24,475 nucleotides of DNA from JANOQP01 sp044227705 (GTDB lineage: Bacteria; Bacteroidota; Bacteroidia; Chitinophagales; Saprospiraceae), in NCBI GenBank assembly GCA_044227705.1, contig JBGAWE010000047.1, positions 1 through 24,475 of the forward strand, in the 5' to 3' direction. Below, one piece after another: positions 13,727 through 23,500 of the stretch; the first letter of the stretch is position 1; every line of letters begins with the position of its first letter. The position numbers and the translations under genes were made by a program. The notes beneath the pieces were generated by a model, which worked only from the letters and a program-made list of their open reading frames with translations, made no database searches and had not been told where the DNA came from.

Positions 13727-16700
13727 ATGCATCGATTCCTTTCCCCCCGGCTGGCCGCCGTGTGGCTTTTTGCCGCTCTCGCCGTCCCGCCAAACCTCTC
13801 GGCGCAGTGCGCCCTCGCCTGCCAGAACCTCTTGCAGGTCTCCCTCAACCAGAATGGACAGGCCACCATCACCCCGCAAATGGTGCTCACCAACGCCTAC
13901 CCGCTCTCCTGCTCGCCGACGGGCCCGAACGCCTTCACCGTCACCGTCATGGGCCTCAACGGGCAGCCCATCCCGACCAGCCCGACAGTCACCTGCGCGC
14001 AGGTCGGGCTGACCCTCACGGTCAAGGTGACGCACAACGCCTCTCAAAACTCCTGCTGGGGACAAATCAAAATCGAGGACAAACTGCCGCCGAGCATCGC
14101 TTGCTCGAACAAGACGGTCTCCTGCGCCACCGCCAACCTCGAGCCGACCAACCCTGCCATCGGATACCCGACCGTCAGCGACAACTGCGACCAGTCCGTC
14201 TCCCTCTCGAAAACCGACGTGCTCACCGACCTCAACTGCACACAGACCTATCAGGGCAACTATTACAGCGGCTACCTCACCCGCTCGTGGGTCGCGGTCG
14301 ACGATTATGGGAACTCCGCGACCTGCTCGCAAATCATCTTTTTGGAAAGAAAGACCGTCTGGCAGGTCGATTTCCCCAAAAACCTCGACGGCAACGCCCT
14401 TCCCGCCCTCCAATGCTCCCCCGCGCCGAACACGAACCCCAGCGTCACCGGCTTCCCGACCGTCGGCGGCGTCGCCATCGAGCAGGGCAGTTTTTGCGAA
14501 CTGGCGGCCGCGTACACCGACCAGACCGCGCCCATCTGCGACGGCACCTACAAGATTTTGCGGACATGGACGGTCGTCGACTGGTGCAACAACATGACCA
14601 AGTCGAGCCTCCAGATCATCAAGATCGTCGATGACAAACCGCCCATATTTGCCTGCCCGGCGGACATGACGGCGAACACCGACCCGAGCTTCTGCTCGGC
14701 CGCCGTCAACTTCCCGCCGGTCTCGGCGACCGACAACTGCTCGTCAAGCATCGCCGTCAAAATCATCACCCCCTTCGGGACGATCAACTCGAACGGCGGC
14801 TCGCTCACCGGCATCCCGGCCGGGGTTCACGTGATAAAATACGTCGCCACCGACGGCTGCGGCAATTCGTCGAGTTGCTCGTTGAAACTGACGGTGGAGG
14901 ACGAGACCGCCCCCGTCGCCATCTGCGACGGCTACACCGTCGTCTCGATGGGGTCGAACGGGACGGTCACCGTTCCCGCCGCGACTTTCGACAACGGGAG
15001 CTACGACAACTGCTGCGCGAAAACGACGCTGGTTTTTTCCGTGAAAAAAATGGGGTCGACGGCGGATTTCGGCCCGTCCGTCACCTTCACCTGCGCCGAT
15101 GCGGGCGTTTCGACGGTCATCCTCCGCGTGACGGATTGCAACGGGAACCACAACGACTGCATGGTTCAGGTTGAGATTCAGGACAAGCTCGACCCCGTCA
15201 TCACCTGCCCTGCGAACAAGACGGTTCAGTGCAAGGACTACTCCTCGGGCAGCAACCTCGCGCAGCTCTACGGCTCCGCGACGGCGACCGACAATTGCGG
15301 AGTGCCGACCGTCGTCGAGCTCGCGCCGAACTTCAACTTCGGGATGTGCGGCACCGGCACCATCACCCGCACCTGGAAGGCGACCGACAGCGGCGGACGG
15401 ACGGCCATCTGCACGCAGGTCATCACCATCGTCAACTCGACTCCTTATAACGGCAGCCAGATTTCATGGCCGCCCGACTACACCATCACCGCCTGCTCCT
15501 CGCCCGACAGCCTCGCGCCGCCGAAACTGCCGCCGCCGTACAACCAGCCAAACCTCGGGGCCGTCAATTACTCCTGCTCGCAGGTCGGGGTGAACCACAC
15601 GGACGAGGTCTTCCAAATCGCGCCGCCCGCCTGCTGGAAGATTTTGCGGAAATGGGTCGTCATCGACTGGTGCCAGTACAACCCCAACGTCCCGAACTCG
15701 GGCGGCCGCTGGGAGTACACGCAGACCCTGAAAATCATGGACAACACGCCGCCCGTCTTCGTCAACCCGCCGGGCGACATCACGGCCGAGGTCGGCGCGA
15801 ACTGCGTAGCGACGGTCACGCTGCCACAAGTCTCGGCGACGGACTGCTCGGCGAGCATCCAGTACACCGTCAGCAGCCCGTTCGGGCAGGGCTACGGGCC
15901 TTTCCAAAACATCGTCGCGGGGGTTTACGACGTGACATACCGCGCTTTCGACGGTTGCGGAAACCAGGCCGTGCACTCCATCAAAGTCTTCGTCAAAGAC
16001 CTCAAGGCGCCGACGCCGGTCTGCCTCAACGGCTTATCAGTTAATCTCATGCAGAACGGCATGGTCACCCTCTGGGCGACCGATTTCAACGCGGGCAGCT
16101 CGTCGGACAACTGCACGCCGCAGTCGCAGCTAAAATTCTCGCTCGCCCCCTCGACGGCGGTCACATCGCAGGTTTTCACCTGTGCGGACGTGGGGACTAA
16201 CGTCATCAACATGTTCGTCACCGACGCGGCGGGCAATCAATCGTTCTGCACAACTTACGTCATCGTTCAAGACAATGCTGGCGTTTGCCCGAACGGCCAA
16301 AAGACCGCGCAGGTCGCCGGTTTCGTTAAAAACGAAAAGAACCAAGAGGTTGAGGACGTGAAAATCTCCCTCCTCGGCGGCTCGAACGCCGTCCCGGTCA
16401 TCACCGGCAGCGACGGGAGCTTCGCCTTCCCGGGCGTGCCGGTCAACGGCAACTACTCGATTCAACCCCAAAAAGATGTCAACCCGACCAACGGCGTCTC
16501 GACGTTCGACATCGTGAAATTGGCGAAGCACGTCCTCAACGTCGAGCCGCTCGGCAGCCCATACAAAATCATCGCGGCCGACATCAACCACAACAACTCG
16601 CTGACCACGTTCGACATCGTCGAGCTGCGCAAACTGGTGCTCGGCATCTACACCGACTTCCCGGCCAATGACTCCTGGCGCTTCGTCGACGCGGGCTACG

Positions 16701-17559
16701 TCTTCCCCGACCCGGCCGACCCGTTCAAAGAAATCTTCCCCGAGGCGAAGTCCATCAACGGTCTCGCGCCGAGCGGCATGACGGGCAATTTCGTCGGCAT
16801 CAAAATCGGCGACCTCACGGGCGACGCGATTCCGAACAACCTCGTCGAGTCGGGCGACCGGTCGGCTGGCAGCCTCGACTTGTTAGTCGAGAACAAAGAA
16901 TTCCAGCCCGGCGACCGGGTTCGGCTGACGCTTCGGGCGAGGGAGTTTTCCGAAATCGAGGCTTTTCAAACCACGCTCGGCTGGGACGCGGAGGCTCTTT
17001 CACTCGAAAAAATCGAACCGGCCAACGGGCTTTCGGAGGACAACTTCAACCTCCTTCGGACGGGCGAGGGGTTGCTCCCGATGATTTGGGAGAATGCGGC
17101 CGGCAGGGCGCAAAGCGTTGAAAATGAATTTGTTAGCCTCGATTTCATTTCCAAAAAAGCAGGCAGCGCGGCCGATTTCATCCACCTGCCGAAAGGCTAT
17201 ACCGAATCCGCCGCATGGCGCGGCGAGGAAAAACTCGACGTCAACCTGAACTTCTCGAGAACAGCGGCGGGCAGGCCATCGCCGCGCCAGTCAACTTGCT
17301 CGAACTCCGGCAGAACTCGCCCAACCCGTGGCAGTCCGAAACGACCGTCGGCTACGTCTTCCCGACAGGAACCGAGCGGGCGGCGGTGCGCGTCTTCGAC
17401 GTGGCCGGGCGCGAGGTGGCGGCCTACGCCCTCCCGACCGGCGGCGGATATGGCGAATTGAGAATCGAGCGGGCCGACCTGCCCTCGGCCGGTGTTTTTC
17501 AAATCAGATTGGAGACCTCGGCGGGCGTTTTGACCCGGAAAATGGTGGTGACGGACTGA
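13727..17559 (+). CDS. Secreted HYR-repeat protein with dockerin-like, cohesin-like and T9SS sorting domains (apparent frameshift near 17255)
   Basis: A giant surface protein of ~1277 aa once the reading frame is joined. Residues 1-27 are a signal peptide (MHRFLSPRLAAVWLFAALAV ... SAQ). About residues 110-850 hold repeated Ig-like HYR-type segments with TDNC/SDNC and DGCGNS motifs (ATDNCSSSIAV, TDGCGNSSSC, TDNCGVPTVV, SSDNCTPQSQ). Residues ~861-915 look like a carboxypeptidase-regulatory/SpaA-like beta sandwich (AGFVKNEKNQEVEDVKISLL). Residues ~916-974 are two dockerin-like Ca loops (DVNPTNGVSTFDIVKLAKHV; ADINHNNSLTTFDIVELRKL). Residues ~1048-1176 are a cohesin-like sandwich (EIEAFQTTLGWDAEALSLEK). 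The first frame reads on to a stop at 17461 as Arg/Ser-rich nonsense. From 17257 the next frame encodes a textbook T9SS C-terminal domain ending at 17559. Probable role: cell-surface adhesin or scaffold. Confidence 0.88.
14552..16276 (+). repeat. Tandem ~210-residue duplication inside the HYR protein
   Basis: Unit A (14552-15187, residues ~276-487) and unit B (15635-16276, ~637-850) follow the same order of motifs. Both run KILR(T/K)W(T/V)V(V/I)DWC, then (D/N)(K/T)PP(I/V)F, then (P/Q)VSATD.(C/S)S, then (D/A)(T/F)DGCGN, then VFTCAD(A/V)G, then VTD..GN. They are diverged at the nucleotide level, so this is an old domain duplication, not a recent one. Confidence 0.75.
17257..17559 (+). other. 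T9SS type A C-terminal sorting domain in shifted frame
   Basis: Reading from GAG at 17257 gives ENSGGQAIAAPVNLLELRQN followed by SPNPW, the standard 'L.qN.PNP' opening of the Bacteroidota sorting tail. Next come YVFPTGTERAAVRVFDVAGR (the 'v.vfd..Gr.v' strand) and a closing GVFQIRLETSAGVLTRKMVV, ending at TGA 17557-17559. Type IX secretion recognises this domain at the outer membrane and cleaves or anchors the cargo. The main frame would need one extra nucleotide near 17255-17257 (or loss of two) to join it. Confidence 0.85.
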
Positions 17560-17639
17560 CCCAGTCCCCAATCTCCAATCCCGACTCCCCAATCGACTAA
17601 CTTGGCTTTGAGCAGTACCGTTATTTATTTCAAAGTGGG

Positions 17640-17670
17640 CCGGCTCCCGGATGCGGGGGCCGGTTTTTTT
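17640..17670 (+). terminator. Intrinsic terminator of the HYR surface-protein gene
   Basis: CCGGCTCCCG (17640-17649), loop GATG, CGGGGGCCGG (17654-17663), followed by seven Ts (17664-17670). The 10-bp stem has one G-T pair. It lies 80 nt after the sorting-domain stop at 17559, which supports that stop rather than 17461 as the true gene end. Confidence 0.88.
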
Positions 17671-17673
17671 GTG

Positions 17674-17720
17674 CCACGCGGAGGGCACGGATTTCCGTGT
17701 CCAATCCATGTCCTCCGTGG
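17674..17720. repeat. Imperfect nested palindrome (CCACG..GGAGG / CCTCCGTGG)
   Basis: The outer arms CCACGCGGAGG (17674-17684) and CCTCCGTGG (17712-17720) are complementary with one bulge. An inner hairpin CACGGA-TT-TCCGTG (17686-17699) lies between them. It resembles the dispersed 'ccacggaggcacgga' palindromes I associate with Bacteroidota intergenic DNA; copy number cannot be judged from one window. Confidence 0.6.
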
Positions 17721-17850
17721 GCCATCCCTACCAAAATCCGGTCAGTGCCAACCCCGAAAACTCGCCTACCGATTCCCCGTAGATTCTTTTCAGCGGAGGA
17801 AATCCAGAGGCCGCTCTCTGCCGCAAGCCGCCGTTTGCCCGCCATTTATA

Positions 17851-17858
17851 TACTTTCG
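17851..17858 (+). promoter_or_regulatory. Possible promoter -7 element (TACTTTCG) before the chain-length determinant gene
   Basis: TACTTTCG followed by CCC, identical to the site upstream of the OmpH-like gene. It would leave a ~105-nt leader before the ATG at 17969. No TTG at the -33 spacing is present. Confidence 0.3.
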
Positions 17859-17968
17859 CCCTCGAAAACCGGCCGCCAAGCCCGCCCTGATTCCCCTTCC
17901 ATAATCCTCCGCTCCGGCTCCCCGCCCGACCGCAATCAACGCACACGCAAACACGAACAGACTTTTCC

Positions 17969-20203
17969 ATGGACTTCCAGTACCTGATGCGCATCCTCAA
18001 AGGGCGCAAGTGGCTCATCGCCTCCGTCTCGCTGGCGGCCGCATTTCTCGCCTATTACATGGTGGGCAAAAAACCGCCGGTCTACAAGGCCGACGTGGTC
18101 GTCTCAACCGGCATCGTCAACTACAAGGGCATCAACTCCGACGGGAAGGACGGCTTCGTGCAGGAGTACCAAGTCGAGAACTCCTTCTCGAACCTGACGG
18201 AGTTCTGCCAGTCGCGATCGAGCATTAAACTCCTGACAATCAAGCTGTTGCAGCACGATTTGATGCTGGCTGGCGGGTCCCTGAAAGAACCTTTCCGACA
18301 GCCGAACAAGGCTTTGTCCAATTTCACCGACGCGGAAATGGCCGAGCTGCGCGACGATTTGCGGCAGCTCAAACTGGACTCCATCATCGACCCGGCACTC
18401 GAACCGAGGACGGATTTTCTTTTGGACAAAATCTCCCGCGCCTACGGCTACGACCACGACCAGCTCCGCAACTCGCTGGAAATCAAGCGGATAGGCGAGA
18501 CGGACTACCTGCGCGTTTCTTTCAAATCGGACAATGCCAAGCTGACGCACTACGCGGCGAACAACTATGTGCAGGAGTTCATGAACTACTACCAGAACCT
18601 GCGGCTGCAGAAAAACCGGGCGGACGTGGATTTTTACACCAAGCTCACGGCCGAGAAGCGCGTCGTCATCGATTCCTTGAAGAACCGGCTCGACGCGTAC
18701 AAATTCGAGCGGGCGCTTCCCCGGCTCGACGAGGGTGGAAAGGCGCTCTATTCCCAGATGACGGAGCTGGAGCTGCAGTATTCCGACGCGACGAAGCGGG
18801 CGCAGTCCTCGATTGAGTCGAAAAGGAAGATTGAGGGCTACCTCAACGAGGGCGACCGGCGGCTCGTCAACGAGCGCATGGACCGCGTCATCAGCAAGTC
18901 GGAGTCGATGAAACTTGCCCAAAAAATGACCGAATTGCAGGACGCCAGCATCCGCGCCGGGAAGAAGGACCCGAAAATCGAGAAGGAGCTGAAGGAGGCG
19001 AAAGAGGCCTACACGGCCATGCTCGCCAGCGAGGCGCGCGGCCTCGACCGGTCTATCGACGACGAGAAGACGAACCGCGCGGACGACCTTTTCAAAAAGA
19101 AAGTGGAGGCCGACCTCGAGGCGACGGAGGCCGACAACGCCGTGAAGACCATCAGCGCGAAGCTCGGTGTGTTGCGCCAAAAACTGACGACCCTCGTCCA
19201 CGACGACGCCTTTACCAACGGCATCAACACCGACCTCACCCGCGCCGAGGACGAGTACACGAAGCTCAACAACAATCTCAACGACGCCCGCCTGGCCTAC
19301 GAAAGCTCGCGCAACCCGCTGCACGTCATCGAGAACGCGCAGTTCCCCGAGTGGCCGCAGAGCAACCAGCGGAAGCTCATCACCGTCTTCTCGGGCATCG
19401 CGGCGGGGACGCTGGCGACGATGGCCATCTTCCTGTTCGCCTTTTTTGATTCTTCGTTCCAGTCGCCGTTCCTGTTCAAAAAGATGGTGGAGAAACTGCC
19501 GATGCTCGGCGCGGTCAACACGGTCGAGTTGCGGAAGCTGGATTTGCGGGCGCTGTTCGCCGTAGCAGCCACAACGGGCGCGGGGCACGAGGTCTTTCGA
19601 GAGAGTTTGAGAAGGATCAGGATGCTGCTGGAAGGCTCGGGCAGCCGCGTCTTTTTGGTCACATCGACGAAACCGGGCGAGGGCAAGTCGTTCATAATCA
19701 ACTCGTTGGCCCACGCGCTGGCGGCGAACAACCGGAGCGTGCTCATCATCGACACGCAGTTCCGCAACCCGACCTTGAGCAAGTTCGCGGGGGAGGCGAC
19801 GCGGTTCGCGCCCATCGTCAACCGGCTTTTGCTCGAGCACGATTTGGGTGAAACCTTCCACTCGAAACAGAACGCGACGCAATTTCAACTGCAGAACGTC
19901 GACGTCCTGGGCAACAAGCAGCCGAGCCGATCGCCCGCCGAGGTCTTCTCGGGAAAGAATTTCAGACGGATGCTGGAGGAGCTTTCTGGCGCCTACGACT
20001 TCGTTTTGATGGAGGCCCCGGCCCTGAACAAGTATGCCGACGCGCGGGAGCTTTCCGTCTTCGCCGACAAGGTCATCGGCGTTTTCTCGGCGGACAGCGG
20101 TGTTCAACAGGCGGACCGCGACAGCATCGAGTTTTTGGAGAAACTGGGGGACATGTACCTCGGGTCGGTTTTGAACCAGGTGGATTTGAAGAACATGAAT
20201 TGA
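17969..20203 (+). CDS. Wzz/GumC-type polysaccharide chain-length determinant with BY-kinase-like P-loop domain
   Basis: A 744-aa inner-membrane protein. The Wzz domain begins MDFQYLMRILKGRKW, followed by transmembrane helix 1 (~15-33). A long periplasmic coiled-coil-rich region follows (~60-450). Helix 2 lies at ~470-492 (ITVFSGIAAGTLATMAIFLF), and the cytoplasmic ATPase domain at ~530-735 carries Walker A STKPGEGKS (Lys ~573) and Walker A' VLIIDTQ (Asp ~595). Such proteins set polymer length or gate export of capsule and exopolysaccharide and, as BY-kinases, autophosphorylate a C-terminal tyrosine cluster. Two departures: the Walker B segment reads YDFVLMEAP, with Glu (~682) where Asp is usual, and the protein ends LNQVDLKNMN with no tyrosine cluster. 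ATP binding is likely, tyrosine-kinase activity doubtful. The start ATG is well placed before the Wzz motif. No other polysaccharide genes are in the window. Confidence 0.88.
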   Translation: MDFQYLMRILKGRKWLIASVSLAAAFLAYYMVGKKPPVYKADVVVSTGIVNYKGINSDGKDGFVQEYQVENSFSNLTEFCQSRSSIKLLTIKLLQHDLMLAGGSLKEPFRQPNKALSNFTDAEMAELRDDLRQLKLDSIIDPALEPRTDFLLDKISRAYGYDHDQLRNSLEIKRIGETDYLRVSFKSDNAKLTHYAANNYVQEFMNYYQNLRLQKNRADVDFYTKLTAEKRVVIDSLKNRLDAYKFERALPRLDEGGKALYSQMTELELQYSDATKRAQSSIESKRKIEGYLNEGDRRLVNERMDRVISKSESMKLAQKMTELQDASIRAGKKDPKIEKELKEAKEAYTAMLASEARGLDRSIDDEKTNRADDLFKKKVEADLEATEADNAVKTISAKLGVLRQKLTTLVHDDAFTNGINTDLTRAEDEYTKLNNNLNDARLAYESSRNPLHVIENAQFPEWPQSNQRKLITVFSGIAAGTLATMAIFLFAFFDSSFQSPFLFKKMVEKLPMLGAVNTVELRKLDLRALFAVAATTGAGHEVFRESLRRIRMLLEGSGSRVFLVTSTKPGEGKSFIINSLAHALAANNRSVLIIDTQFRNPTLSKFAGEATRFAPIVNRLLLEHDLGETFHSKQNATQFQLQNVDVLGNKQPSRSPAEVFSGKNFRRMLEELSGAYDFVLMEAPALNKYADARELSVFADKVIGVFSADSGVQQADRDSIEFLEKLGDMYLGSVLNQVDLKNMN

Positions 20204-20574
20204 GGTGGGCTGGCCAGCCGGACTCGGAAAGTGCCGCACGGGCCGACAGGCGTCAAATTTCAGGAGAATGCTTGGCTGGCTGGCGCGAGCGGCTGTATTT
20301 ATCAGGAGAAGCAGCCTTCCCGCTATGGTAAAAGCAAGCGAATAAAGCGCCGCGCCACAAATCTGAAAACCTGCCCCTCTCCGGCAACGAACCCATCTGG
20401 CGAGCCAACAGACTGCGAAAGGCTCTCGGGTTCCTTTCCCATATCGAGTTTTGCGATCGACGGCAGACCGACTCGGCGGCTGTTGCATTTGAAACTTGAA
20501 TCCGCCAACCCACTTCAAAATTGTGGATCCTCGAAAAATTCGAGGGATTCGGGAGGTCGTCCGCCCGAAGAAAA
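20204..20574 (+). other. 371-bp intergenic region
   Basis: Between the BY-kinase-like gene and the cyclase. It contains a 12-bp perfect palindrome GGCTGGCCAGCC (20208-20219) just after the stop, without a T-run. I see no convincing promoter, RNA or gene. The open frames crossing it have no family resemblance. Confidence 0.5.
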
Positions 20575-23500
20575 ATGTTCATGCAACTTCTCTTTCCTCG
20601 CGAGACCACAGTGGCCCGCCGCCCATCAAAAACCGTTGTAATTTCACCCCTGTCCAAGCTGCTGCAAATCGCAAACCGACCCATTCCGCAATTGAAGAAC
20701 CTCCTGCCGCCTTTCATCCAAGAAAAACTCCTCGCCCGCGAGCCGTCGGGCAGGCTGGCGGCGCACACCATGTTCGTCGATTTGAGCGGTTTCACCGCCC
20801 TGACCAACAAGCTGATGGAGCGCGGACAGGCCGGGGCGGAGGAGATGTCGCTCGTCTTGAACCACGTCTTCTCGCCGACCGTGCGGCTCGTGTACGCGGC
20901 GGGCGGCTTCATCCCCTATTTCGCGGGGGACAGTTTCACGGCCATCTTTTTGGAGAACTCGACCGAGAAAGTCCTCGGCACGGCCCTCGCCATCCGCTCT
21001 GAAATCGAGCGGCTCAATGAGCAGGAAGTCTTCCAGGAGCACAATATCGGCGTGAAAATCGGCCTCGGCCGGGGCGCCGTCGAATGGGGCATCGTCGGCG
21101 AGCAGGTCAAGGGATTCTACTTCCGGGGCGAGGCAATCGACGGCTCGGCGGCGGCGCAGGGCGAGGCGGGAAAGTTTGAAATCGTCGCCCAAAAAGACTT
21201 TTGGAGGGATGGCGAGGCCCCGCCGCCCGCCTTTTTGCCCGATGGCGAAAGGTTTTTGAGGCTCTCGCCGAACGCCAGTTTTTTTCAAAAAAAGGATGGA
21301 AAACGACCGGTTTCGCCCAAAATCAAGCCCATCGAGCCGGAAACCGCCCGCCAGTTCCTGCCCGACACCATCCTCGATTTCAACCAGCCGGGCGAGTTCC
21401 GGCAGGTCGTTGCGGTCTTCCTCAATTTTGAAGGAGTTGATTCTCATGCCGCGCTCGACAAGTTTGCCAGCGTGGTTTTGGAGCAGGTCGCCAATTTTCA
21501 GGGATACTTTAAGGAGATAGAATTTGGCGACAAAGGGGCGGTCATCGCCTGCCTGTTCGGCGCACCGGTCGCTTTTGAAAACAACGTCGAGCGCGCCCTC
21601 GAGTTCGCCACCGCCATCCGCGAGGAGCTCAAGGACCTCCATCTGGCGACCGGTGCTCGGCACCGGCTCGGGGTGGCGGCGGGGCCTGCGTTTTGCGGCA
21701 TCATCGGCGGCGAGGAGCGGTGCCAGTACGGCGCGGTCGGGGCGCGGGTCAACCTTGCGGCGCGGCTCATGCAGCAGGCCGGCTGGGGCGAAATCGTCAC
21801 CGACGAGAACGTGCAGCGCAACCGGAACTTCCGGTTTCAGGCCGCTGGCAATGCCTTTTTCAAAGGGTTTTCGGAACGGATCAACTTTTTCCGGCTCGCC
21901 GGGAAGAACCTCGCCGGGCGCACCTCCTTCGCCGGGCCGCTCGTCGGGCGGCGCACGGAACTTGACGAACTGATTGAATTTGCCTCGCCGCTGCGCGAGG
22001 GGCGGTTCGCGGGTATCGCTTATTTGTTCGGCGAGGCGGGCATCGGGAAGTCGCGGCTGGCCTTCGAGCTCAAACGCAGCCTGCGCGAGCGGTCGTCGAT
22101 TTGCTGGTTCTCCTGCCAGAGCGACCAGATTTTGCGCAAGCCGTTCAACCCGTTTATCTATTTTTTGAAAAACTACTTCGAGCAAAGCCCGGAGGCCTCG
22201 GCCGAGCAGAACCGCGCCCGGTTCGACGCCGGGCTGCGCGAACTTTCCGACGACCTCGAGAACTCGAAGCACCCCGAGGCGAGCATCTGGCAGCGCGAAA
22301 TGTGGCGGACGGAATCGGTGCTCGCCGCGCTCATCGGCCTCTCGTCGCCGGGCGGCCTGTGGGAGCAGCTCGACGCACGGGGGCGCTATCAGAACGCCAT
22401 CGCGGCGGTGCAGAACCTGTTCATCGCCGAGGCGATTTTGCAGCCGCTCGTCGTCGAAATCGAGGACGCGCACTGGTTCGACGAGATGTCGCGGGAGTTT
22501 TTGAACGAGTTCCTGCGGCGGGTCAAAAACTACCCGATTTTCCTGCTCGCCACGAGCCGATACGACGACGACGGCTCGAAAAACTCGGTGTTCAAGGTTT
22601 CGACTATCAACGAGCTGTCCATCCCGGTTTTTGAAATCGACCTGAACATCCTCTCGCGGGAGAATCTGGAGGCCTTCGTCGAGGCCCGGCTGGGCGGCAG
22701 CATCCATCCCGACCTCGGCCAGTTGCTGCAAAAAATGACGAACGGCAACCCGTTCTACGTCGAGCAGATGGTCGACTATTTTCAAGAAACACAGCTTTTA
22801 AGGCAGAAAAACGGGGTTTTTTCACTCAAAAACGACGAAACCGTACAGGTCGCCGACTCCGTCAAGAGCATCATGATGGCCCGCATCGACCGCCTTTCGG
22901 GCCTCGTGAAAGAGACGGTGAAGGCGGCGGCGGTCATCGGCCGCGAGTTCGAGGTGCCGGTCTTGCGGGAGGTTTTGCAGAAGCAAGAGGAGTTCCTTCG
23001 GAAGAACGGCAACATGGCCAACGTCCTCCGCGAGCAGATTCAGGACGCGGAGAAGTGGCAGATCTGGCACGCGATGAACGAGCTGCGGTACATCTTCAAG
23101 CACGCCCTTTTGCGCGACGCGGCCTATGACATGCAGCTCCGGGCGCGGCTGCGCGAGCTTCACCAGCAGATTGCGGAGGCCATCGAAAAGCTCTACCCGA
23201 AGGACGAGGAGCGGCTGGCCGACCTTGTTTTCCATTACGAACAATCGGAAATCGAGGGAAAGACGGTGAAGTACCTCGAAAAGGCGGCAGGCTTCGCGCG
23301 GCGGAATTTTCAGAACCGGCAGGCCATCCGTTTTTATGAAAAACTGGCCGACAACCTGCGGCGGCGCAAGTCGAAGAACCGGAAACTGGCCCGCGTCCTG
23401 CTGCGAAAGGGGGCCGTCCACGAGCTGGTCGGCGACTGGCAACTGGCGGAGGATGATTTTCAGGAAGCCCTCAACCTCGCCAAAGGATTCCACGATTTCG

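Larger units (their letters stand above)
17560..17968 (+). other. 409-bp intergenic region
   Basis: Between the HYR protein and the BY-kinase-like gene. It holds a terminator (17640-17670), a palindromic repeat (17674-17720) and a possible -7 element (17851). I see no convincing gene; the open frames here lack start context and recognisable content. Confidence 0.6.

Noticed and set aside
18104..20518. Long minus-strand open frame (804 codons) opposite the BY-kinase-like gene
   Set aside because: Shadow frame: Arg/Leu/Val-rich, low-complexity character and no recognisable domain, whereas the plus strand has clear Wzz and P-loop motifs.
20231..20641. Plus-strand open frame of 136 codons before the cyclase
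   Set aside because: No recognisable domain, a composition like random intergenic sequence, and it overlaps the likely cyclase start in another frame.
20779..20931. Bicarbonate-sensing cyclase
   Set aside because: The overall layout resembles bicarbonate-regulated soluble adenylyl cyclase, but the position matching its bicarbonate-contact lysine is Tyr here, so I do not claim this property.
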